Below are positions 50,075 through 56,473 of a DNA stretch of 57,912 bases, one piece after another; positions within the stretch are counted from its first letter, which is position 1, and each line of letters starts with the position of its first letter. The stretch covers positions 1 through 57,912 of the forward strand of contig CANJXF010000027.1 of NCBI GenBank assembly GCA_947478865.1, written 5' to 3'. Source of the stretch: Verrucomicrobiales bacterium. Its GTDB lineage: Bacteria > Verrucomicrobiota > Verrucomicrobiia > Limisphaerales > CANJXF01. The position numbers and the translations under genes are program-made. A model generated the notes under the pieces. It was not told the DNA's origin and searched no databases. It was given only the letters and a program-made list of their open reading frames with translations.

Positions 50075-52528
50075 ATGACACCTTCATCTCGCCGTAATTC
50101 GGCTGTGCTTTGTCTGTTGCTGGGCAGTTTTCTGGCCATCACCCCTTTCGGCTTGAGCGCAAAAGGCAATTCCACCGGCGAACCTGAAAACGCGAAAAAT
50201 CCCCAGGCGGTTGCCGAGGTGCAATCCGGCCAGCGCACGACGGCAAACGCGGCCTGGTGGGGGTTCAATGCCGAGGACGCAACCGAGGCGCTGCAGGCCG
50301 CGATTCGCTCGGGCGCAAAACGCGTGATCGTGCCGAACGTGGGCAAGGACTGGGTGGTCCGTCCGCTTCAACTGGCCAGCGATCAGGAACTGTTTCTCGA
50401 GAAAGGCGTGGTGGTCACGGCAATGCGCGGGGCCTACCGCGGTGGCGGGGACAGCGTCTTCACCGCCAATGATTTAACCAACGTGACGGTTCGTGGTTAC
50501 GGCGCAACGGTGCGAATGCAGAAGGAGGATTACATCGTCGGCAAGGTGCTCAAGGACCTTGGCTGGAATCGCTGGTATGGCCAATACGAAAAAGCGGAGT
50601 GGCGCATGGCGCTGGCGATTCATGGTTGTGCGAAGGTGAAAATTGAGGGGCTGACTCTTCGGGACAGCGGCGGGGACGGCATCTACATTCAAGGCGGCGG
50701 AAAGCTGAGCTACTCAAAGGACATCCACATCAAGGAGGTGATTTGCGACAACAACTATCGCCAGGGCATCAGCATCATCAGCGTGGATGGGCTGATCGTG
50801 GAAGACAGCGCGTTCAACAATACGTGGGGCACCCCGCCTTCCTCCGGCGTGGATATCGAGCCGGATTCCGCGAATGATCGCATCAAGAACGTGATCTTCC
50901 GCAGCTGTCGCTTTGCGGATAACTACGGCGACGGCATTGAAGTCTTTCTCGGCAACCTCAAGACGAATTCGGAGAACGTTTCCATTCTGTTCGACCGCTG
51001 CACTGTCACCAGCCGGCGCGGGCCGGGCATTCGCTTGACGCGCATCAACGACGATGGCCCCGATGGCCTGATCGAGTTCCGCAACTGCGTCGTGGAAGGC
51101 ACGGAGGGCTATGGATTGAAAGTGCGCGACAAATCCGCCGACCGTGCGCGCGTGCGCTTTGTTGAATGCACCATTCGCGACGCGGCGCGCGACCGGAATT
51201 TCGCTGACCTGTGGGCGCCTATCGCCCTGGAAGCGTCGCAATCGGATCGGCAAAAAAGATTCGGCGGCGTGGAATTCGTGCGGTGTGTTGTCGAGGACAG
51301 CAGGCCGCGTCCTGCAATTCTAGGTCGCGCGGAAACCGGTTTGTTCAACGTGACCGGCGATATCACGGTGAGAAGCTCCCATGCGATCAAATCCGACCTC
51401 GGCGCGAAGCAAGAGGGCATGGCTCTGCGCGTAAGCGAAGCCAGGCTTTCCCCGTTTCAGAACGTCAAAGTCTTCTCCGAGCCCGGCCGCTTCGGAGGCT
51501 GGCCCGCCAACCACGGTATCTGGTCCTGGGAGAACGAAATCCTGGTCGGCTTCAGCCGCGGCTACTACAAGGATCTCGGGGACAGCCACAACATTGATCG
51601 CGAGCGGCCCGAGGAACACCTGCTTGCCCGCAGCCTCGACGGCGGCGAGACCTGGAGCATTGAAGATCCCTCGTTGCACGCTGCGCTCATTCCGGCAGGG
51701 AAAGCCCTTCACGGCATTGCCCCTTCCAACGCAAAAGAAAACCCGTGGCGCGACTGCCCCGGCGGAATTGATTTCACCCATCCCGACTTCGCGATGGCTC
51801 TCCGCATGACCGGCGTGGCAAGTGGTCCCTCACGGTTTTATTACTCCACCGACCGTGGACACCGCTGGGAAGGTCCTTTCGGCCTGCCCATGTTCGGCCA
51901 GAGCGGCGTTGCGGCGCGCACCGACTACCTCGTCAACGGCCCCGGCGAATGTCTTCTGGTCCTGACCGCAGCGAAGCCGAACGGCGAGGAGGGACGCCCT
52001 TTCTGCGCGCGCACGAGTGATGGCGGAAAAACCTGGGAATTTGTCTCGTGGATCAACCGTGATCCAAAAGGCTACGCGATCATGCCTTCGACAATCCGCT
52101 TGAGTGACAGTGAACTTCTGACCGCCATCCGTTGCCGCGACGACGAGAAAGCGCGGATTGAGACCTATCGTTCACTCGACAACGGCCAGCATTGGAAGTT
52201 GGAAAATATTCCCGCGCCTGACCTGGGCACCGGCAACCCGCCGAGCATGATTCGGTTGAAGGATGGGCGCGTCTGCTTGACCTACGGGCATCGCGCGCCG
52301 CCCTACGGCATTCGTGCGCGAGTGAGCAGCGATGGCGGTCGGAATTGGGGGCAGGAAATCATCCTGCGCGATGACGGCGGCGGAACCGACCTCGGATACC
52401 CGCGCACCGTCCAACGACCGGACGGCAAGATCGTGACCATTTACTATTTTCACGATCAGCCGAAGGGCGACCGCTACATCGCGGCAACCATTTGGTCGCC
52501 GGACGAGAAAACCGCAAACCGAGAATGA
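50075..52528 (+). CDS. fusion of a parallel beta-helix domain and a sialidase-like BNR propeller
   Basis: The 817-residue protein has a signal peptide (AVLCLLLGSFLAITPFGLSAKG), then a right-handed beta-helix (about 60-440) with repeated turns such as VKIEGLTLRDSGGDGIYIQGGG and SVDGLIVEDSAFNNTWG. From about 455 onward is a six-bladed sialidase-like propeller with five Asp-boxes: SLDGGETW (about 520), STDRGHRW (590), TSDGGKTW (647), SLDNGQHW (698) and SSDGGRNW (750). Arg residues that might form the sialic-acid triad are not all obvious. The start ATG 50075 gives the best signal peptide. The fusion of pectate-lyase-like and sialidase-like parts suggests cleavage of complex polysaccharides or glycoconjugates. 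It closes the rightward cluster. Confidence 0.87.
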   Translation: MTPSSRRNSAVLCLLLGSFLAITPFGLSAKGNSTGEPENAKNPQAVAEVQSGQRTTANAAWWGFNAEDATEALQAAIRSGAKRVIVPNVGKDWVVRPLQLASDQELFLEKGVVVTAMRGAYRGGGDSVFTANDLTNVTVRGYGATVRMQKEDYIVGKVLKDLGWNRWYGQYEKAEWRMALAIHGCAKVKIEGLTLRDSGGDGIYIQGGGKLSYSKDIHIKEVICDNNYRQGISIISVDGLIVEDSAFNNTWGTPPSSGVDIEPDSANDRIKNVIFRSCRFADNYGDGIEVFLGNLKTNSENVSILFDRCTVTSRRGPGIRLTRINDDGPDGLIEFRNCVVEGTEGYGLKVRDKSADRARVRFVECTIRDAARDRNFADLWAPIALEASQSDRQKRFGGVEFVRCVVEDSRPRPAILGRAETGLFNVTGDITVRSSHAIKSDLGAKQEGMALRVSEARLSPFQNVKVFSEPGRFGGWPANHGIWSWENEILVGFSRGYYKDLGDSHNIDRERPEEHLLARSLDGGETWSIEDPSLHAALIPAGKALHGIAPSNAKENPWRDCPGGIDFTHPDFAMALRMTGVASGPSRFYYSTDRGHRWEGPFGLPMFGQSGVAARTDYLVNGPGECLLVLTAAKPNGEEGRPFCARTSDGGKTWEFVSWINRDPKGYAIMPSTIRLSDSELLTAIRCRDDEKARIETYRSLDNGQHWKLENIPAPDLGTGNPPSMIRLKDGRVCLTYGHRAPPYGIRARVSSDGGRNWGQEIILRDDGGGTDLGYPRTVQRPDGKIVTIYYFHDQPKGDRYIAATIWSPDEKTANRE

Positions 52529-52592
52529 GGAACCGCCCATGAGCGATGCTTGGTAGCGGCGGATGGCGATGGGGTGAGATTATTTGATCCCG

Positions 52593-52734
52593 ACTTCCGA
52601 AGTAGCGGCAGGCGTCCGCGCCTGCCGTGGAGGGCGTGCGTCTCGCCGCCCGGAAAAAAGGGATGGAAAGTTTGAGCGGTTCTGAAACGTCCTAGCGGCT
52701 GGATCGTGGGTGCGTTAATCCGCCGGGCGGGGCG
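52593..52734 (+). repeat. 142-bp direct repeat, copy 1
   Basis: Begins ACTTCCGAAGTAGCGGC and ends CCGCCGGGCGG. It contains a perfect 8-bp hairpin GGCAGGCG-TCCG-CGCCTGCC. It is similar over its whole length to the copy at 53354-53494 with small changes. It lies 65 bp after the end of the sialidase-like gene. A GC-rich hairpin of the GGCGGGCGTCCGCGCC kind is a common dispersed repeat in this phylum, from memory. Confidence 0.8.
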
Positions 52735-52841
52735 TCCTATTTAGGGATTCGGGTTCAATCCGGTTCAAAGTTGAAACTGCGGATTTCGTGGATGACGGGA
52801 TGCCAATTCGGTTCCGCACTTTACCAAACCTTTACGGTTCC

Positions 52842-53147
52842 TCGACGTTTGTAGTGGGTAATGATGTCGGGGGGAAGAATGCGGCAGGTGACGCAGAGGT
52901 TGGCGGCGGCTCGGAGAACACCGAGCTGGGCGCAGCATCTCGCAGGAAAGTAAAGAAGCGTCGAGAATAGCCAATGGCAGGAATCGCCTGTGTTCATGCG
53001 GGTGCGGGAGCTGTAGTGGATACATGACTTCGAGCAGGCGTATGGGCGCGACCAAGAGCTTTGGAAGAGGCAGAAAACAATGGGCGACCCAACCTTGGGG
53101 TGAATCATTGTCCCATCCAATGGGACTTTACCCATTACAAACGTCGA
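52842..53147. repeat. Inverted-repeat element (possible MITE)
   Basis: Termini TCGACGTTTGTAGTGGGTAA (52842-52861) and its inverted copy at 53128-53147 match at 19 of 20 bases. The 266-bp interior has no intact frame; it begins with ATGATGTCGGGGGGAAGAATG. A further 7-bp hairpin GTCCCAT-CCA-ATGGGAC is next to the right end (53110-53126). Target-site duplications are not evident. Size and form suit a miniature inverted-repeat transposable element. Confidence 0.6.
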
Positions 53148-53353
53148 AGAAGCACCTTTACTTTTTCTTTACCTTTTCTTTACCAAAATCAAATTTGTGG
53201 CGCGGTCATCCGTTCCAGGTTTCGTCCGATATTCGGTCCTTTCCGGCCGGAACTTTTTTGCAGTACCGGCCCAACCCGCTTGATTTTGGCGGATGATTGA
53301 TGGTTTAGGGAGTATCATTGCTGCGGCTGATCCTTTGGACACAGCCGCACTTG

Positions 53354-53494
53354 ATTTCCGAAGTAGCGGCGGGCGTCCGCGCCTGCCGTGAGGGCGTGCG
53401 TCTCGCCGCCCGGAAAAAAGGATGGAAGGTTTGAGCGATCCTGAAATGTTCCAGCGCTGGATTGTGGGTGCGCTGATCCGCCGGGCGGGATGCG
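53354..53494 (+). repeat. 142-bp direct repeat, copy 2
   Basis: Similar to 52593-52734 with point differences: the hairpin is GGCGGGCG-TCCG-CGCCTGCC and one base is missing in the CTGCCGTG(G)AGGGCG stretch. It lies directly downstream of the methyltransferase gene stop (53522). Confidence 0.8.
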
Positions 53495-53521
53495 TTTCCA
53501 TACCCGACGGAACGGGACGAA

Positions 53522-54241
53522 TCAGCCGCAAATCTTTTTTGCGATTATCAGATCACTGCAACCGCGATACACTAATTCCTGTTTCAAGATTTGAAAACCG
53601 GCGGTTTCAACCGCACCTCGAAATTGATCTGGCGAGTGCATCCAGTATTTTCCGTGCCGTTGGAGCCTAGCGATTTTTCGGTTCTCGCGGGCAATCTGGC
53701 GACCGCGCCAAAGGATTTTTAGCGTTTCGAGAAGACCATTTTCCCGACACAGGTGTTTGAATAAATAGTTCCTCCAATCAGCTACCTCCATCACACGACC
53801 AAAATCACAGAGGAATACCAAGCCTCCGGGACGGAGCCACGCCGCAAACCGCCGCAATTGTTCCTGTGGCTGTGGCATGGTGTAGAGGGCGTGGACGCTG
53901 GTTATTACATCAAACGCCGCCGCTGGAAATTCGGCCGCTTCAATTGCGCGTTCGTCAACAATCAGGTTCGTGATTTGCCGTGTCTGTGACTTGGCTTTGA
54001 CACAGAGATTCATGCCGAGATCCGGTTCGAGATGAATGATTTTAGCGGTAGGAAGTTTTTGTGCTGCGACAAGCGAGAAGTTGCCCGTGCCAGCACCAGC
54101 ATCCAACACCCGTTGGAGGGGAGTGATGCAGTTCGCCGCGATAAAATCACGGTAGCATTTCACCAATTCCTGATACGCGGGATTGTTTTCCGCCATCAGG
54201 TCATAAACAGCGGCGTATTGACGCCAAGAAACATTTTTCAT
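53522..54241 (-). CDS. class I SAM-dependent methyltransferase
   Basis: The 239-residue protein has the Rossmann-type start VLDAGAGTGNFSLVAAQKLP (motif I, about 45-64), followed by IIHLEPDLGMNL (motif II acidic residue), ITSVHALYTMPQPQEQLRRF and LRPGGLVFLCDFGRV. The C-terminal third is helical and basic (LKILWRGRQIARENRKIARLQR), possibly capping the substrate pocket. It should methylate a small molecule. Its ATG overlaps the TGA of the FeeM-like gene (ATGA, 54238-54241), so the two are translationally coupled. The substrate is therefore likely the product of that enzyme, which is an inference. Base composition is AT-richer than most of the window. Confidence 0.87.
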   Translation of the reverse strand: MKNVSWRQYAAVYDLMAENNPAYQELVKCYRDFIAANCITPLQRVLDAGAGTGNFSLVAAQKLPTAKIIHLEPDLGMNLCVKAKSQTRQITNLIVDERAIEAAEFPAAAFDVITSVHALYTMPQPQEQLRRFAAWLRPGGLVFLCDFGRVMEVADWRNYLFKHLCRENGLLETLKILWRGRQIARENRKIARLQRHGKYWMHSPDQFRGAVETAGFQILKQELVYRGCSDLIIAKKICG

Positions 54242-54885
54242 AGCTCGATTTCGGAGGAGTCAAAGATTCCGCGCTTGTCCCATGGACAGTTCAAACATTG
54301 ATTAAACAACGCGTGTTTTGTCAGGTGCTCGCGGTCCCGCTTCCAATTTAAGGCAGCAAGAATCGTGGGAAAATTGACACCCGGATAGGAGCGGGGACTG
54401 CATAGCTGTTCAAATTTCAGATGCGAGTAAAATGAAAAATGTTCCTTTCGGAATGCCGCAACGATGTAGTCGCATCCAAAATGATCGCCGACACACGGTG
54501 CACTGCTGCAAAGCGCAAGAATTGCTTTCCGGTCTGCTGCGCCGCCCGTAACTGAGATGCGACTCAGCTCTACTAGCCGACTTTGCGGATGAAAGTTTGA
54601 CTCAAGCACGTCCGCGAATGCTTCCATGCAAGGGATTTTGTTCCAGCCAGTCTTACCGAGAAAGATGCAGGTGCGAATGGATCCGACAGTTTGGTCTCGG
54701 CGGTACAAGAGCCAAGTGGGACAATTCACATTCTGGTCGTAGCTGTCTGAGAAAAGGCCTGTAGCATTAGGCTCAATAAACCCTTGTTCAACGTAAGCCT
54801 CGTATCGAATCTGAAATGCTCGGACGCGCTCATTCTTCTCGGTGGCCGCTGCCAGCAAATATCCATGACGGCTAAAACTGCTCAT
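54238..54885 (-). CDS. FeeM-like N-acyl amino acid synthase
   Basis: The 215-residue protein resembles FeeM and related GNAT-fold enzymes that join a long acyl chain, taken from acyl carrier protein, to an amino acid and are structurally related to LuxI autoinducer synthases. Visible hallmarks: an N-terminal VRAFQIRYEAYVEQGFIEPN (R27-Y28, like the RY(R)VYV start of the family), LFSDSYDQN, and the LVELSRISVTGG segment (about 104-115), matching the E-x-SR-F/I-x-V motif of the FeeM/LuxI fold. The C-terminal tail has a CLNC pair (Cys197 and Cys200), unusual. It overlaps the methyltransferase by four bases and the upstream small gene by 14. No acyl carrier protein gene is nearby. Confidence 0.75.
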   Translation of the reverse strand: MSSFSRHGYLLAAATEKNERVRAFQIRYEAYVEQGFIEPNATGLFSDSYDQNVNCPTWLLYRRDQTVGSIRTCIFLGKTGWNKIPCMEAFADVLESNFHPQSRLVELSRISVTGGAADRKAILALCSSAPCVGDHFGCDYIVAAFRKEHFSFYSHLKFEQLCSPRSYPGVNFPTILAALNWKRDREHLTKHALFNQCLNCPWDKRGIFDSSEIEL

Positions 54886-55066
54886 TTATCAATTCGGAAG
54901 CTCCGCTTTCCGCAGCCATTAACCACAACCGACCCGGCGACGGTCGGAAACTTTCACTCGGCAAGAGCGGACGGAGTTGGCGTGTGTAGTCCCCGTGTTT
55001 AAGTAGCCGCATATCATTGATGGGAAGTTGTTCCCCGTGACGCTCCGCAGCCAATGACAGTTTCAT
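54872..55066 (-). CDS. 64-residue protein upstream of the acyltransferase
   Basis: The small protein from ATG 55066 is not recognised. It is mixed in charge with a basic first half (LSLAAERHGEQLPINDMRLLKHGDYTRQLRPLLPSESFR) and ends WLMAAESGASELINEQF. It lacks the DSL serine of acyl carrier proteins and has no signal peptide or membrane segment. Its 3' end overlaps the FeeM-like gene by 14 bp, so expression is tied to it. It may be an accessory, regulatory or substrate peptide. The upstream gap contains a 33-bp palindrome (55125-55157). An alternative start further upstream would add 27 residues that look non-coding. Confidence 0.55.
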   Translation of the reverse strand: MKLSLAAERHGEQLPINDMRLLKHGDYTRQLRPLLPSESFRPSPGRLWLMAAESGASELINEQF

Positions 55067-55124
55067 TATTATTTGTTTACGTTCTGTAATACACGCCAAG
55101 GGTGTCACTACTGGTTCTTGCCCG

Positions 55125-55157
55125 CTAGAGGCATACGCCTCAGGCAAATGCCCCTAG
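55125..55157. repeat. 33-bp palindromic repeat, copy A
   Basis: CTAGAGGCATACGCCTCAGG followed by CAAATGCCCCTAG: an imperfect palindrome with CTAG at both ends. It matches the copy at 55553-55585 except for a few bases in the left arm. It lies 58 bp upstream of the 64-residue protein gene. Confidence 0.75.
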
Positions 55158-55552
55158 TGCGAAAATGGGTTTTGCTTCGACTGGAGATTTGGTTTTGGGA
55201 TAAAGGATGGCGATGTGGCCAATTCAGCCTTCGCGATTCCGCTGTTACTGGCTGGTGGGGCTGGTGTGATTGGCCGGTTTGAGCATCTCGGGCTGGCCGG
55301 GCTGGGTGTTGCATCGCGATGCCGTGAAACTTTCATTCTCCCATCTTAACGACATTGGAACCCGCTGGATTGTTCCGGGTGTTAAAGGCTAAAGGGTCAG
55401 CGGGTCGGGGGAGGTGCATTTTAGAAAAACGCACCTCCCCAATCCCAGTCCCGCGCCGTTCTGCCAGACAGCGCAAAAGCGCTTCAAATGGCAGAATTCC
55501 CTCGGCGCCTAATCCGCCCTGCCTCCATTCAACACCATCCCAGAAGAACGCA
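55158..55552. other. Gene-free segment between two palindromes
   Basis: About 395 bp, without a convincing gene. It contains a strong hairpin (55408-55440) and GC-rich tracts. Frames in both orientations are short and unlike known proteins. Because it is bounded by direct copies of a palindrome it may be a single mobile or recombined unit. Confidence 0.5.
55408..55440. repeat. Strong GC-rich hairpin
   Basis: Stem GGGGAGGTGC (55408-55417) pairs with GCACCTCCCC (55431-55440). The inner ATTTT-AGA-AAAAC can extend the helix to nearly 15 bp with a three-base loop. There is no T-run next to it. It could work as an RNA stabiliser or transcription pause; it lies 267 bp upstream of the palindrome copy A. 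Confidence 0.6.
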
Positions 55553-55585
55553 ATAGAGGCATTTGCCTCAGGCAAATGCCCCTAG
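55553..55585. repeat. 33-bp palindromic repeat, copy B
   Basis: ATAGAGGCATTTGCCTCAGG followed by CAAATGCCCCTAG. The arms TAGAGGCATTTGCC and GGCAAATGCCCCTA are inverted copies with one mismatch. It is a direct copy of the element at 55125. Confidence 0.75.
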
Positions 55586-55870
55586 TGGTCAGCGCCAAAA
55601 GGCCATCGGCGAAGTTCAAGACCGCGTGGCGCATGAACTCAGGTTCCCCAAGGTGAGGAAGTTTTCACACCACGTCGGCTCACGGTCGAACCGCGCGATA
55701 AAAACCCCAAACCAGCAGGTGGATTGGTGTCCTGGAACAGGCCGGTTCCGTTCGTGCTGATCAAGGCTGAACCGATGTTCGTCCAAGGTCCGGTGAGCAA
55801 AAGGGGGTGTTCAATGTTTTGGCCATCATGGCAGCGCCGGCAAAATTAGGCACATCGGCACGGTGGTTAA

Positions 55871-56026
55871 CGCGACCGCGACATCCTCCCGCGCGATGTC
55901 ATCAGCCGCCAGCTGAGCGAGTTTAACGCCGAACGAAGCTTCTTCAGCCGGCACTCCCTGCCCGCTGGATTCACCAGCAAGGAGATTGTGGATTTTGAGG
56001 AGGATATGGCATCAATCCCAAAATAG
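55871..56026 (+). pseudogene. C-terminal fragment of an unknown protein
   Basis: A frame of 51 codons opens directly after a TAA at 55868 and has no start codon. It reads RDRDILPRDVISRQLSEFNA and ends KEIVDFEEDMASIPK before a TAG. The amphipathic, protein-like composition and codon usage suggest the tail of a lost gene. The family is not recognised. It converges on the small secreted protein gene at 56030, and the block upstream (55590-55870) carries no intact frame. Confidence 0.45.
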
Positions 56027-56029
56027 CCG

Positions 56030-56473
56030 TCAATTTTCGATAAGCCGGTAAAATCTTTGCGTCACATTTGGCGCAGAATTTGTCACGGTTTTCACGGTGC
56101 CATCGCCTCCAATGCTCGGCAGACCCTGCCAGTTCAAAGCGGGAAGTGAATCAACGTATTGTGCGGTGTAAGTTTTCCCTGGCTCGGTTTGAAATGAAAA
56201 CAGGAAATTTGTTCCAACTTTGGCGGGAGAGAAAATGATTGGAGCAGGCCAAATCCAAAAGCCGTTTTGAATAGAGTAGCGCGAACTTCCTGGCACGGCG
56301 GCAAGAGGTTGGCCGATCGTGCTGGCCAGTTGGAAATGGCTGTTGGTGCTGGCGGTCGCACCTCCGCCGGCAATCACGCTGCGTGATATTGAGAAACGCG
56401 CGCTGTTTTGGGCGACAGCAGGTGTTGCCAGAGTAATCAGTGAGAAGAATAAAAAGATGTGTCGCGGGTTCAT
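56030..56473 (-). CDS. small secreted protein with the FYRL C-terminal module
   Basis: The 147-residue protein begins with a signal peptide (HIFLFFSLITLATPAVAQNS). The central part FSISRSVIAGGGATASTNSHFQLASTIGQPLAAVPGSSRYSIQNGFW resembles a domain found in many Verrucomicrobiota and related secreted proteins (GGGGxS..F.L..TIGQ...... .Y.L..GFW). The last 45 residues (KTYTAQYVDSLPALNWQGL...TQRFYRLIEN) match the C-terminal module of 27133 and 39183. Its start overlaps the tail-fibre-like gene's stop by four bases (ATGA, 56470-56473), so it is co-expressed with it. The function is unknown; it may be an accessory of the fibre. Confidence 0.75.
   Translation of the reverse strand: MNPRHIFLFFSLITLATPAVAQNSARFSISRSVIAGGGATASTNSHFQLASTIGQPLAAVPGSSRYSIQNGFWIWPAPIIFSPAKVGTNFLFSFQTEPGKTYTAQYVDSLPALNWQGLPSIGGDGTVKTVTNSAPNVTQRFYRLIEN

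Larger units (their letters stand above)
52529..53521. other. Gene-free repeat block
   Basis: About 1 kb without an acceptable gene. It holds two direct copies of a 142-bp GC-rich repeat (52593-52734 and 53354-53494) and between them a 306-bp inverted-repeat element (52842-53147). The frames present in it are antisense or interrupted. A TTTACTTTTTC-TTTACCTTTTC string lies near 53157-53187. Confidence 0.7.

Noticed and set aside
52740-52780. GGTTCAATCC string that resembles a tRNA T-arm
   Set aside because: No acceptor stem, D-arm or anticodon arm can be built around it.
53169-53531. 120-codon minus-strand frame
   Set aside because: It is made up of the 142-bp repeat copy and the following stretch. 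It has no protein-like features and overlaps the end of the methyltransferase gene.
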